Assembly: GCA_016875715.1 (NCBI GenBank) | Contig: VGOZ01000012.1 | Span: forward strand, 1 to 52,069 | Source: Chloroflexota bacterium | Lineage (GTDB): Bacteria; Chloroflexota; UBA6077; FW602-bin22 | Reading direction: 5' to 3' | DNA: 52,069 nucleotides | In this document: in pieces, positions 37,643 to 46,732 of the stretch | How positions within the stretch are numbered: the stretch's first letter is position 1 | How the letters are laid out: every line of letters begins with the position of its first letter | The notes under the pieces: generated by a model | Database searches by the model: none | Told to the model about the DNA's origin: nothing | What the model saw: the letters and a program-made list of their open reading frames with translations, nothing else | Position numbers and translations under genes: made by a program

Positions 37643-40172
37643 CCAGGTCGGCGAAATCTGCCCGATCCTCGACTGGGACGCGCATCCCTCCGATTGGATC
37701 GTAGAGGCCTACCCGAAGACGCAAGGTCCCGCGCGCGCGTTCCAGCACGTGCGCGTCGTCGATGATGTCTCCCGCGATCCAGCCGTCGCTCGGAGATGCG
37801 CCATTCCCCGGGGCACCGTCATGTTGGGCCTGAATCGCCCCGGTGGGCGAAACCGCGTGTACGAAGACGTGAAGTCCTGTCGTGGACGGTGCGATCGCCT
37901 CCCACTGAAGAACCACACGACGCGCCGCAACATCCACTGTCGCCCCGCGAAGCACTGCAACCGATCCGAACCGAAGGTTCACCGGGATCGTCGGAGCTGT
38001 CGGTGACGCACTAGTCGGAACGGAGGAAACACGAATCGAGCCAAGCGGCAGAGTCTCTTCGGTGGATCCCGTCGTGATGCGCAGTGCGAGCTGGTACGCG
38101 CCCTCCGGCCGGAGCGCCCCCGCCGGGAGAGATGCCTGAATTCGATGAAAAGTGCCCTGGGTGGCCGCGGGAAGATCCCATTGTCGCAGCGGTACCCCGG
38201 CACGACTGGGGATCGCCTGGAGCGCCACGTGCGCGGACTCGGTCCGCCGTGCCTCGAAGATCAGCGTGGTGTACGCGGGCCGTCCCACGCCGATGTGCTC
38301 CGGGATCACCCACCCGACCAGCCTCCAGGCACCCAGGGTCGGTCGATCGTTCAGCGTCAGGTTGGCCAGGTCGGGGATCCAGATGCGGTCGGAGGGCACG
38401 ACCGTCACGTCGCCGAGCCGCGCGATCACGGTGTCGCGTCCGGACAGGGTGCGATCGTAGAGCGCGGCCTCGACGGTGAGGGAGCCACCCTGGAACCCAC
38501 CGTCGACCGCCACCAGCCACCGCACCTCGCCAGGTTCCACGACTTCGTCAATTTCGCCCCAGATGAAGCCGGATCGATCGACCAGACGTAGACGTAGTGC
38601 CAGACCAGGAGCGATCTCAGGAAGGCTCAGGCGAACGGGAACGAAGCGACCTGCCTCGATGGTCCGATTGGGCAACGCGGCCACCACCGCGTAGTCGCCG
38701 AGTCGAAGCGTCGCCCAGCGATCGGCTCCCGCGCCAGATGCGGGTGCGAACGCGTACAGTCGGCTGTTGGTCGTCCACCAGGCGCGGCTGCGGTACGAGT
38801 TCTCGGCAAGCCAGTTGAAGACGGTCAGATCCGGGTCGTAATCGCGCTCCGCGTACAGGATGAGCCACGTGAGATCGTGGCCAGCGATATCGCGACGGAG
38901 TTCCGCTTCGATGATCTCCCGGGGACTCCGCGCGATCTGCGGAATACGATGGACCGGCAGGTTCACGCCGCCCGCACCTCCGTAGTACTCGTACAGCGGA
39001 CTCTGGGACGATCCCGTGAGCACCACGGCATCACCGGGCCGCGCCAGCGCGTGGATGCGTCCAGCGCTCGCGCTGTAGCCGCTCCGCGAGCGGGACGGAT
39101 CGTGGGCACCCAATAGACCCGCGCCGCAGATGACGAACACTGCCGCGAGAGCCGCGGCGCGCGGGAACCTCCAGGGAATACGGGTCATGGCGGCCGCGAA
39201 CCAGATCAGCAGCGGTGGCGCAAGGATGGCCAGGTAGCGCTCTTGAAACATGGGCCGCCAGACCGACACGACCGCGCCGACCGCTACCGGTATCGCGACG
39301 AGCCACAGCAGGGAGCGGACATCGGCGGTGCCCCGGGCCGCGATCCCCACGAGGAGCAATGCCACGGCAGTGGCAGCCGAGGCAGTTTCCCAGGGATCGT
39401 CGGCCGCCCAGCCGGACAGGACGTGGGCAAATGCGGAACTCGCGACGCGCACGAAGTCAACGGTCCCCGGCAGAGCGCCGTAGTACGCGATCGTGATACG
39501 GCTGGCCATCAGGAGCCAACCTCCCACGATCGCTCCGACGATCGCCATGCCCGGTGCAAGCATCCGCAGAGTCGGAAGAGGTGGGTTCTGCGACCGTAGC
39601 GTGTGGTGGATGATGAACGCGGCCTGGCTGGCCGCGACGGTCAGCGTGAAATAGTGAGTCATCAAACCGATGGAGAGCGCTAGCGCCCACGAAAGGGCCG
39701 ACGCGCGCCGCCCGGTCCGCAGGGCTGCGATGAGCAGGTACCACGACGCGATCACGCCGAGAGACGCGATTGAGTACATGCGTGCTTCGGTCGCGTACCA
39801 GACGAGCAGGGGACTGACGCCTGTGAATGCGGCCGCGGCCACAGCCCCACGTCCGAAAAGCGAACGCGTGAGAACGTACGAGAAGGGCACCAGGAGAGTC
39901 CCTGCGACCAGAGACGGGAACCGCACCGCGAACTCGTCCGAGCCAGCCAATCGCATCCAGATCGTGAGGACAACGGGGAAGAATGGCGGATGCGGCTCGG
40001 CTTCCCTCAGGGTCGCGATCATCTCCGCGAACGAGCGGAGGCTCAGCGTGACGCTTGCCGCCTCATCGCCCCAGAGATCTCCGCGCGCCAGCCCGAGCCG
40101 GAGTCCGAAGGCGGCGGCGCAAAGTCCCACAACCGCGCTTGTTGTGAGTCTGCCCGACGTGCCAGATGTCAT
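37620..40172 (-). CDS. GT39-like membrane glycosyltransferase with three C-terminal beta modules
   Basis: An 850-residue GT-C protein. The catalytic loop LWGDEAASV (D36, E37) is followed by EPHPPFFPVVL and EARMYSIAS, as in GT39 enzymes. About ten hydrophobic helices extend to residue 355. A soluble region then leads to beta modules at roughly 487-595, 610-716 and 733-845. The last contains LQWEAIAPSTTGLHVFVHAV, AQHDGAPG and RLRVGLYDPIGGMR. ATG at 40172 overlaps the upstream stop as ATGA and its 3' end overlaps the next gene by 23 nt. A polyprenyl-phosphate sugar donor is inferred from the fold. Confidence 0.83.
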   Translation of the reverse strand: MTSGTSGRLTTSAVVGLCAAAFGLRLGLARGDLWGDEAASVTLSLRSFAEMIATLREAEPHPPFFPVVLTIWMRLAGSDEFAVRFPSLVAGTLLVPFSYVLTRSLFGRGAVAAAAFTGVSPLLVWYATEARMYSIASLGVIASWYLLIAALRTGRRASALSWALALSIGLMTHYFTLTVAASQAAFIIHHTLRSQNPPLPTLRMLAPGMAIVGAIVGGWLLMASRITIAYYGALPGTVDFVRVASSAFAHVLSGWAADDPWETASAATAVALLLVGIAARGTADVRSLLWLVAIPVAVGAVVSVWRPMFQERYLAILAPPLLIWFAAAMTRIPWRFPRAAALAAVFVICGAGLLGAHDPSRSRSGYSASAGRIHALARPGDAVVLTGSSQSPLYEYYGGAGGVNLPVHRIPQIARSPREIIEAELRRDIAGHDLTWLILYAERDYDPDLTVFNWLAENSYRSRAWWTTNSRLYAFAPASGAGADRWATLRLGDYAVVAALPNRTIEAGRFVPVRLSLPEIAPGLALRLRLVDRSGFIWGEIDEVVEPGEVRWLVAVDGGFQGGSLTVEAALYDRTLSGRDTVIARLGDVTVVPSDRIWIPDLANLTLNDRPTLGAWRLVGWVIPEHIGVGRPAYTTLIFEARRTESAHVALQAIPSRAGVPLRQWDLPAATQGTFHRIQASLPAGALRPEGAYQLALRITTGSTEETLPLGSIRVSSVPTSASPTAPTIPVNLRFGSVAVLRGATVDVAARRVVLQWEAIAPSTTGLHVFVHAVSPTGAIQAQHDGAPGNGASPSDGWIAGDIIDDAHVLERARGTLRLRVGLYDPIGGMRVPVEDRADFADLGEFDFGT

Positions 40173-42037
40173 GCTGTGAGATTGATAGAGGTGAGGCGAA
40201 CGACGGTACCCTCCAGAATCGGCGCGTGTTCTGGACCGATCGGCTCGACCGCGCGCAGCGTGTCCGGCTCGTAGATGAGGAGATCGACGTTCAGAGTTGC
40301 TGGTGCATCGGCCGGCACCAGCAGCGCGTAGCGGTCGGCGAATGGCTGCTCCGTCATCGCGGGAAACGGACGGCTATCGCTGCCAGGCTTACGGTCGATC
40401 TGAGCGACCCTTCGTCCCGCCGGGTCGACCAGGCGTAGAGAGACCTTCCAGTCACCCGGCGCTGAGCCAGCGATGCTGCGCCATCGGATCTCCACGCCCG
40501 CCAGACGCCCACGCGTCGAGGAGTCGCTGGCGAGCGTCACGTCGATCAGTTCGACGCCCGGCCATCGCACGCCAACTGCCTGCCGTGTGGCGCCAACAGA
40601 TCCCGGGAGGAGGAACATCTGCATCCGCTGGCCCCGAAACCAGCGCGTCTCGGCCGGGTATCCGACCGCGCTCAGCCGCGTGGACGCCATAGCATCCGGC
40701 GCCGTCTCCCAGAACGGGAGATGTACGATAGTTCGAGGCCGCGCCCGAAGCGCGCCGTCGATAGCGCTGGCAACTTCTGCCGTTTCGGTCGCGATGGCCG
40801 TCTCGTGCGCGGTCTGACGATAGTAACCGTAGGCATCGGCCACACCCTGGCCCGTGATCAGCACGAGGCCGCCGGGCTCGACGCGCTCGGCGATCGCCCC
40901 GGCGATTCCCCTCCAGTCGGGCCGACCTTCGATGGTCCGGGATATCGCATCTGGCACGGAACTGGCCATGAGGACGGCGACCGCGCACGATGCGACCAGG
41001 GCGATTCGGCTCGGGACGATCCCAACGCCATAGGCGGCCAGTCCCAGATAGAGGGGAGCCGCCACGATGAGGTAACGCTCCTCGAACATCGGTCGAACGG
41101 CGAACAGCGCGAGCGCGGCCACTACGGGAACCGCCGCGGCCAACGGGAGCAGGACGGAGTCTGGTGCTGAACGAGCGTACTGAACCGCACGGATGGTGCC
41201 CAGAACGCCGAGGATCGCCAGAAGAACCTCGACTCCTGGGAGCCATCCCACTCCGCCAGCGGTCGCGAACGTCGTGATGGTACGGGCGAGGATGACATCT
41301 GCCGCCAAACGCTCCGGGAAATACCCCTGATACGCCAACAGCGCTGGCGACGCGTACGCCAGCCACGGGACGAACAGGGCCAGGACGAGCAGCGGCGCTG
41401 CGATGGAGGCGCGCCCGTGCAGCGTGCCCTGGCGCAGGCTGACGATGGCCGCGTGCGCCAGATGGGATGCGAGAGTGAGCGCTGCGTTCAGGTGCGTATG
41501 CAGTCCGCCGCTCATCAAGACTGCGTAGCGCATCCACCCGGATCTCTGGCCGGCGCGTTTCGCGGCTACCAGCGCCGCGGTCGCAAGCGTGGCAAGCGCG
41601 GCGACCATCGCGTAGTTGCGGGCGTTCTGTGACTGCAGAATTGCGTACGGATTCACCGCCAGGAACAGCGCGGCGACCAGACCGGCGCGTGTGCCGCCGA
41701 TCTCTCGTACCAGGCGCCAGACCGCAACGATCGTCAGGCAGCCGAACAGGACGGACGGGAATCTCAACGCATACTCGGTCCAACCGGCGACCTGCTCCCA
41801 CGCCCAGATTCCGAGGTAGTAGAGCAGCGGGTGCGGCTCGAACACGCGCGCCTGCTCGATGATCCACTGCGCACCTTCCTGGGCGTTCCGATGCATGAAC
41901 CACTCGTCACCGGTCAGGGTCGCCAGTCCGAGCCGGCGAAGCCGTAGTGCCGCGGCTCCGACGGTGATCGCGACGAGCACGGCAATTTCGCCGGACGTGG
42001 CTGGGGCGGCTGGCGTGCCGATGCCTCGCGGTCGCAC
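40169..42037 (-). CDS. GT39-like membrane glycosyltransferase with one C-terminal beta module
   Basis: A 622-residue GT-C protein and the first transferase after the ABC module, 16 nt downstream of the DUF4340 gene. The catalytic loop has LTGDEWFMHR (D44, E45), then EPHPLLYYLGIWAWEQ and SQNARNYAM. Hydrophobic helices run to about residue 350. The middle soluble region contains WRGIAGAIAERVEPGG. One beta module is present at about 500-615 (EIRWRSIAGSAPGDWKVSLR then VAQIDRKPGSDSR and FADRYALLVP). It is coupled to the next transferase by ATGA. Confidence 0.82.
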   Translation of the reverse strand: MRPRGIGTPAAPATSGEIAVLVAITVGAAALRLRRLGLATLTGDEWFMHRNAQEGAQWIIEQARVFEPHPLLYYLGIWAWEQVAGWTEYALRFPSVLFGCLTIVAVWRLVREIGGTRAGLVAALFLAVNPYAILQSQNARNYAMVAALATLATAALVAAKRAGQRSGWMRYAVLMSGGLHTHLNAALTLASHLAHAAIVSLRQGTLHGRASIAAPLLVLALFVPWLAYASPALLAYQGYFPERLAADVILARTITTFATAGGVGWLPGVEVLLAILGVLGTIRAVQYARSAPDSVLLPLAAAVPVVAALALFAVRPMFEERYLIVAAPLYLGLAAYGVGIVPSRIALVASCAVAVLMASSVPDAISRTIEGRPDWRGIAGAIAERVEPGGLVLITGQGVADAYGYYRQTAHETAIATETAEVASAIDGALRARPRTIVHLPFWETAPDAMASTRLSAVGYPAETRWFRGQRMQMFLLPGSVGATRQAVGVRWPGVELIDVTLASDSSTRGRLAGVEIRWRSIAGSAPGDWKVSLRLVDPAGRRVAQIDRKPGSDSRPFPAMTEQPFADRYALLVPADAPATLNVDLLIYEPDTLRAVEPIGPEHAPILEGTVVRLTSINLTA

Positions 42038-42053
42038 GCCGGCCTCTGCCGTT

Positions 42054-42635
42054 TCAGGCGGCTGGTGTCATCGTCGGCCGCGGCGTCGCAGTTCTCACCG
42101 CGGTCGCCGTCGGTCGCGGCACCGGCGGATCGTGTCGCCACTGCATCAGGTCGTTCAGCGCGAAGGCCGCCACCACATGGATCGTGTCTCCACCGTACGG
42201 TCGGACATACACGGAGCCGCCGTCGCTCGATCGGTCCCCGATCTCCAGTTTCGTGACAACGCCATCGTTCATGCCGAGTTCGAGCACGCCAACAGGTGGC
42301 GACAGCCCGAACTGACTCGGGTCACCGGCCGTCAGCGTGCGGGTCGAAGTCAACCGTGAGACCCTGGCGACGCTATCGTCGATGCGCCTCCTGTCACCGA
42401 AGCCTGACACGGCGTCGCGCAACTCCCAGCCACCCTCGACGCGCTCGGCCGTGTAGGCAGCGCCGCCTGTCCGATAGGTGACGCGCATGACCCGGTCGGT
42501 GGGGACGTTGAGGACCAGTGTGGTCGGACTCGGCGTGGGCAGTGGGGCCGGTCCGGTCAGGTCGAAGGCCCAGATCGCCCCGCCGACGAGCAGGCAGCCG
42601 ACGAGCAGGAAGGAAGTCAGTCGGTAGCGCGCCAC
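42054..42635 (-). CDS. DUF4340 domain protein, membrane-anchored
   Basis: A 193-residue protein with one N-terminal membrane segment (about 7-25), a Pro/Thr linker and a DUF4340-type extracytoplasmic domain. That domain contains VPTDRVMRVTYRTGG and GGWELRDAVSGFGDRRRID, then LTSTRTLTAGDPSQFGLSPP. The tail is Pro/Thr-rich with low complexity. DUF4340 proteins commonly follow GldG-type proteins in ABC-2 clusters, as here: it starts 1 nt after that gene's stop. It is presumably an accessory of the exporter on the outer face of the membrane. The molecular function is unknown. Confidence 0.82.
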   Translation of the reverse strand: MARYRLTSFLLVGCLLVGGAIWAFDLTGPAPLPTPSPTTLVLNVPTDRVMRVTYRTGGAAYTAERVEGGWELRDAVSGFGDRRRIDDSVARVSRLTSTRTLTAGDPSQFGLSPPVGVLELGMNDGVVTKLEIGDRSSDGGSVYVRPYGGDTIHVVAAFALNDLMQWRHDPPVPRPTATAVRTATPRPTMTPAA

Positions 42636-44222
42636 TCAGCGACGGGTCCACCACACGATTCCGCCGATGAGGAGGAGCCCGGCGGGAAGGAACAGGGTGC
42701 TTATGAAGAGCAGGGTATTCTGCTGTGGTCCAGAGAGGATCAGACTTCTGTCCGTCACAGGCCGGGCACGTACGCTGATCAGCGACTCCTCCTCCGCAAG
42801 CCAGTTGACGGAGTTGACCGCCAGATCGCGATTACCGGAAATGAGCATGAACGATAGGAACGCGTTGGTCGCGAACGACCCGTTGCCAATCGCGACGATG
42901 CGCGTCGATCGATCCTGGGGGTGGCCGTCGCCCTGCGGTGGCCGCGAGCGCATCGACGTTACGGCGAGAGAGATCGGCCCATTGGTGTCCACTCCCGCAT
43001 CAAAACGCATTGTCGCTGGGTTCACAGGGCGGTCCGACTCGAGCCAGCTTCGGTCGGGGCTCGTCTGCGCGATCGTCTGCACCACGAGCGCCGGATCACG
43101 CTCGGCCCTGGGCGCCACGAGCAGTGATCCCGGAAAGACCGTGATGTATCGACCCGTCTGATCGATGCCGACGGTGCGCATGATCGGGTTCGGAGAGTAC
43201 CGAATCACAGCGGGGGAGAACGGGTCTCCCTGGAGGTTGAGTTCGAGATCCACAACAACGCCATCATCGACCTGGATCCCCCAGGTGCCGAGCAAGCCGA
43301 GCAGCTCGGGCGAGTTGCCCGGGGATCGCGGTTCGAGCATGACCAGCAGCTTGCCGTCCGCCACCAGGTACCGTGAGAGCGCCGCAATCTCCTGGGGCAG
43401 CAGCGGTTGGCGTGGCCGCGCCAGAACGACCACGGACGTATCCGCAGGCACGTCCGCCGCAGTGAGCAAGGAGAGCGCGCGAATCGAGTAGTTCTCGAGT
43501 TCGATCTGACGCTTCAGTTCGCTCGCGCCACCCTGGTCAAAACTATCGATATCGAGCTCGCCGTGTCCGGTCACCCAGATGATCCTCTTCGGTGTACCGC
43601 GCTGCAACTTGACGAGCGCGCTGGTCAGATCCGCCTCGTTCGCTCCGGTCATGTTCTGGCGTCGGCCCTCGGACTCGAGAATGGTGGTTCCGAAGGTCTC
43701 CACGCGGTACTCACGCGCCAGCCCGGGCATCTGGATCGGGTCGATGATCTGATAGGTGATCTGGGTCGTATGCCGCTGATACTCCTTGAGGAGATCCTCC
43801 AGTTCCTCGAGGCCTCCCTGACCGGGCTGATAGAAGGCCAGAACGCGTACGGGGCTATTGATGGTCTGTAACACGTTAATGGTCTGCGGACTGATGGAGA
43901 ACGCCTTGGTCTCGGTCAGATCCCAACGGTGCGAGAACCGGTTCGTGAGGATGTTCAGACCGATGACCAGGCCGAGGAAGGCGAGCGTCATCACGATCGT
44001 GTTCGTGCCGTGTTGGGCCTCACGGGAGACGATGGCCCGCCGGAGGTTGTCGGGACGATCGAGAAGGCCGTACGCGATCAATGCCAGGCCAGCGGCCGCT
44101 GGCGCGAGCACCCGCACATCGAGTGGATCGCCAAAGACGATGAGGACGCTCAACGCAGCTACTCCGAGCAGGACGCCGAGCCCCAGCGCGAGTGAAGGCA
44201 GGTAAGTGCGGAGCCTGCTCAT
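42636..44222 (-). CDS. GldG-family auxiliary protein of an ABC-2 transporter
   Basis: A 528-residue protein of the Gldg/ABC_transp_aux family. Three hydrophobic segments lie in the first 90 residues and one at the C-terminus (about 500-525, LLFISTLFLPAGLLLIGGIV). They enclose a large extracytoplasmic domain. Family features include RWDLTETKAFSISPQTINVL, LLKEYQRHTTQITYQIIDP and IIWVTGHGELDID. The later AVNSVNWLAEEESLISVR is also typical. It is 4 nt downstream of the permease. GldG is required with GldA and GldF for gliding in Flavobacterium, but most homologues belong to non-gliding bacteria, so a gliding role should not be assumed. Confidence 0.87.
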   Translation of the reverse strand: MSRLRTYLPSLALGLGVLLGVAALSVLIVFGDPLDVRVLAPAAAGLALIAYGLLDRPDNLRRAIVSREAQHGTNTIVMTLAFLGLVIGLNILTNRFSHRWDLTETKAFSISPQTINVLQTINSPVRVLAFYQPGQGGLEELEDLLKEYQRHTTQITYQIIDPIQMPGLAREYRVETFGTTILESEGRRQNMTGANEADLTSALVKLQRGTPKRIIWVTGHGELDIDSFDQGGASELKRQIELENYSIRALSLLTAADVPADTSVVVLARPRQPLLPQEIAALSRYLVADGKLLVMLEPRSPGNSPELLGLLGTWGIQVDDGVVVDLELNLQGDPFSPAVIRYSPNPIMRTVGIDQTGRYITVFPGSLLVAPRAERDPALVVQTIAQTSPDRSWLESDRPVNPATMRFDAGVDTNGPISLAVTSMRSRPPQGDGHPQDRSTRIVAIGNGSFATNAFLSFMLISGNRDLAVNSVNWLAEEESLISVRARPVTDRSLILSGPQQNTLLFISTLFLPAGLLLIGGIVWWTRR

Positions 44223-44226
44223 CTCA

Positions 44227-44940
44227 TTACGACCATCGTCGCGATTCGACCTTGCGCCATGTCAGGAAGAGCGCCGCTGCCGTCATAGAGAGGAAGTAGA
44301 CGATGTCCTTGGTGTCGATCACACCGCGCGTGAGATCGTTGAAGTGTGGGTAGAGAGACACATAGCGAAGTACATCTGAAGATGTTCCGCCGAGGACACC
44401 CGAGAGGGCGTCAACCAGGTAAAGGAGCAGCAGGATTGCCCACGAGATCGCCGCCGCCACGATCTGGTTCTGGGTGAGCGACGACGCGAAGAGGCCGATC
44501 GCGGTCAGCGTCGCGCAGAACAGCAGCGCGCCGAGATAGGTTCCGACGATGCCGCCCACATCCGGGTTTCCGTACACGAGCAACAGGAAGGGGAAGTAGA
44601 GCGTAACCCCGAGGACGACGGCGAAGAAACCAAGCCCGGCCAGGAACTTGCCGAGCACGATCTCGAAGTCGCGGATCGGCGCGGTCAGAAGCAGTTCCAT
44701 CGTCCCGTTGCGAGCCTCTTCGGCTAAGAGACGCATCGTGATGATTGGCGCGAACAGCAACAGGATCGTGAAGAGCGCACCGAAGAGCGGTCTCACCGTC
44801 GCTTGACGCGACGAGATGACGCTGTTGGCGAAGAGAAAGCCCGCGATCAGGATGAACGCCGCGATGAGGATGTATGCGACCGGACTTCGGAACTGCGCCG
44901 CGAGTTCGCGACGCGCGATCACGAGGATGGGCGTTCTCAT
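44227..44940 (-). CDS. ABC-2 type permease (GldF-like)
   Basis: A 237-residue integral membrane permease with six predicted helices. It includes TPILVIARRELAAQFRSPVA at the start and AEEARNGTMELLLTAPIRDF, typical of ABC-2 permeases of the GldF/NosY type. The ATG at 44940 overlaps the ATPase stop as ATGA, so the two are translationally coupled. Together with the GldG-type protein it forms the membrane part of the exporter. The substrate is not predictable from sequence alone; the operon context suggests lipid-linked or envelope material. Confidence 0.9.
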   Translation of the reverse strand: MRTPILVIARRELAAQFRSPVAYILIAAFILIAGFLFANSVISSRQATVRPLFGALFTILLLFAPIITMRLLAEEARNGTMELLLTAPIRDFEIVLGKFLAGLGFFAVVLGVTLYFPFLLLVYGNPDVGGIVGTYLGALLFCATLTAIGLFASSLTQNQIVAAAISWAILLLLYLVDALSGVLGGTSSDVLRYVSLYPHFNDLTRGVIDTKDIVYFLSMTAAALFLTWRKVESRRWS

Positions 44941-45920
44941 GTCGCAACCTCATCGGTGGGAATCTGGCCCTCGCCCGCCGCGCCCGTTGGTTCGGTGGTT
45001 GTAACGGCCAGGAACACGTCCTCGAGCGATGCGCTGCTCGCCTCGAGGGCGAAGAGATCCCACCCTCCAGCGATCAAGCGGCGAACGACCTCCGGCCGAA
45101 CGTCGCGATCCGACGCAGTCTGCACTCGGACGGTCAAGACCGATGCGGCCCGGGTCTCGACCCGTGCGTCCGCGACCCCGGCAACACAGAGGATCGACGC
45201 AACCAGACCCTGCTCCGGTTCGCCCACCCGAACGCGGAACTGCTGGCCACCGGCAATGTGTCGAGCGAGAGATTCGGGGTCGTCGACCGCCACGACCCTA
45301 CCGCGGTTGATGATCACCACTCGCTCGCACGTCGCGCTCACTTCGGGCAGGATGTGCGTGCTCAGGATCACCGTGTGTTCCCCGGCAAGCGACCGAATGA
45401 GGTTTCGGGTTTCAATGATCTGACGCGGATCCAATCCAACCGTGGGCTCGTCCAGGATCAGGATCGGCGGATTGGCGACGAGAGCCTGTGCGAGTCCCAC
45501 ACGCTGGCGGTAGCCTTTGGACAGTCTTCCGATGATCCAGTCGGCTCGATCGTCGACTCGTGCCTTCTCGATTGCGTCATCCACCCGCGACGAACGGAAC
45601 TTCGCCGCCACACCCTTGATGTCCGCCACGAATCCGATGTAGTCGCGGACCGTCATCTCGTGGTACAGCGGGACGTTTTCCGGCAGATAGCCGATCTGGC
45701 GGCGCGCATCCAGTGAGTGCTCGAAGACATCGAAGCCGTTGATACGAGCCGTGCCTGACGATGCGGGCATGTATCCCGAGAGGATCCGCATCGTTGTGGA
45801 CTTCCCCGCGCCATTCGGGCCGAGGAACCCCAGAATCTCGCCTCTGGCGACCTGGAAGGTCACGCCATCGATGGCCGTCTTCTCGCCGTAGCGCTTTGTG
45901 AGACTGTCAACCTCGATCAT
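44937..45920 (-). CDS. ABC transporter ATP-binding protein (GldA-like)
   Basis: The 327-residue ATPase of the exporter. Walker A is GPNGAGKST at 34-42, the signature is LSKGYRQRVGLAQALV, Walker B is ILILDEPT and the switch histidine lies in ILSTHILPE. The C-terminal ~90 residues form the accessory domain usual in CcmA/NatA-like ABC-2 ATPases. It is the first gene of the ten-gene minus-strand unit. A weak promoter is seen upstream at 45933-45962. It is divergent from the membrane-protein/rph pair. Confidence 0.94.
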   Translation of the reverse strand: MIEVDSLTKRYGEKTAIDGVTFQVARGEILGFLGPNGAGKSTTMRILSGYMPASSGTARINGFDVFEHSLDARRQIGYLPENVPLYHEMTVRDYIGFVADIKGVAAKFRSSRVDDAIEKARVDDRADWIIGRLSKGYRQRVGLAQALVANPPILILDEPTVGLDPRQIIETRNLIRSLAGEHTVILSTHILPEVSATCERVVIINRGRVVAVDDPESLARHIAGGQQFRVRVGEPEQGLVASILCVAGVADARVETRAASVLTVRVQTASDRDVRPEVVRRLIAGGWDLFALEASSASLEDVFLAVTTTEPTGAAGEGQIPTDEVAT

Positions 45921-45932
45921 GCGCCATCGCCC

Positions 45933-45962
45933 AAGTTAGCACGGGCGTTTCGAGGGGTGCAA
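45933..45962 (-). promoter_or_regulatory. Possible promoter of the ABC-glycosyltransferase operon
   Basis: On the minus strand TTGCAC (45962-45957), an 18-nt spacer and TAACTT (45938-45933). The -10 is preceded by TG at the extended -10 position. It lies 13 nt upstream of the ATPase start. The hexamers are imperfect. Confidence 0.38.
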
Positions 45963-45973
45963 CCGCGCCTCCA

Positions 45974-45979
45974 TATAAT
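45974..45979 (+). promoter_or_regulatory. -10 hexamer of the membrane protein-rph pair
   Basis: A perfect TATAAT 3 nt before the first possible GTG and 9 nt before an in-frame TTG (45989). A transcript starting 6-8 nt after the hexamer would begin between them, suggesting a leaderless mRNA read from the TTG. Confidence 0.5.
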
Positions 45980-45982
45980 CGG

Positions 45983-46732
45983 GTGGGCTTGGAGTTCTAC
46001 GCGTCACTGCCGGTCACCTTCGCGATCCTGCTGCTCGAGTTGATCGCTGGCACTGGTCTGGCGATGCTGTTCGTCGAGTACCGCCTCGAGGTCGGCCGTG
46101 GATTCCTTCAGTTCATGGCCGCGAGTGCTTCGGCAGTGCTCTTCATCGTGGTTTCGGTAACTGAAGGTGAGATCCGCCCTCTCGCGATCGCCGCGACGAT
46201 CGCGGCGCTCGTGGTGCTGTTGGCTGCCGTGCGCGATGCTCCGGTTCTTCGGCGCGCGGCAACCGCTCTCTACTCGCTCCTCGCGGGAGGTGCCGCGCTG
46301 GGAGGCCTCGCCGCGCTGACCGGCGCGGTGACCCCTGTCGGTGTCGTCAGCATGTTCGGCGCCTCGGTGTCACTGGGCGCGTCGATGACGGGGATGCTGC
46401 TGGGGCACTGGTACCTTGTCTCCCCGATGCTCTCCAGCGATCCCCTCCTGCGACTGACGGGCATGCTGATAGGGGGTCTCACGCTCCAGATTGCCCTGAT
46501 CGGCTGGTTCGGCGCCGCAGGCCCCGCGCCCGAATCCCTCCCACTTGTCCTCTGGATGCGCGTCGCCTTCGGGCTCGTGCTGCCGGGCGCGATGGTTGGC
46601 TTCGTCTGGTATGCCTGTCGCACGCGGGCGATGCGCACTGCCACCGGCATCCTCTATCTTGCCGCGGGCTCGATTCTTATGGGCGACGTCACGGCCAAGG
46701 CGTACCTTGTGCTGACGAAGGTGCCAATTTGA
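45983..46732 (+). CDS. Polytopic membrane protein of unknown function
   Basis: A 249-residue hydrophobic protein with seven to eight predicted transmembrane helices and few charged loops. Notable is [20 protein letters not shown], a His/Trp/Tyr motif between helices. I do not recognise a named family; relatives that I associate with Chloroflexota are uncharacterised. The annotated start is GTG 45983. The position of the TATAAT at 45974-45979 makes the in-frame TTG at 45989 (third codon) a serious alternative on a leaderless mRNA. Its stop overlaps the rph start as TTGA, so the two are cotranscribed. Nothing ties its function to RNA metabolism. Confidence 0.75.
   Translation: MGLEFYASLPVTFAILLLELIAGTGLAMLFVEYRLEVGRGFLQFMAASASAVLFIVVSVTEGEIRPLAIAATIAALVVLLAAVRDAPVLRRAATALYSLLAGGAALGGLAALTGAVTPVGVVSMFGASVSLGASMTGMLLGHWYLVSPMLSSDPLLRLTGMLIGGLTLQIALIGWFGAAGPAPESLPLVLWMRVAFGLVLPGAMVGFVWYACRTRAMRTATGILYLAAGSILMGDVTAKAYLVLTKVPI

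Noticed and set aside
42054-45920. Gliding motility function for the GldA/GldF/GldG-like genes.
   Set aside because: Homologues are widespread in non-gliding bacteria, and the other gliding genes (gldB, gldH, gldJ-N) are not here.
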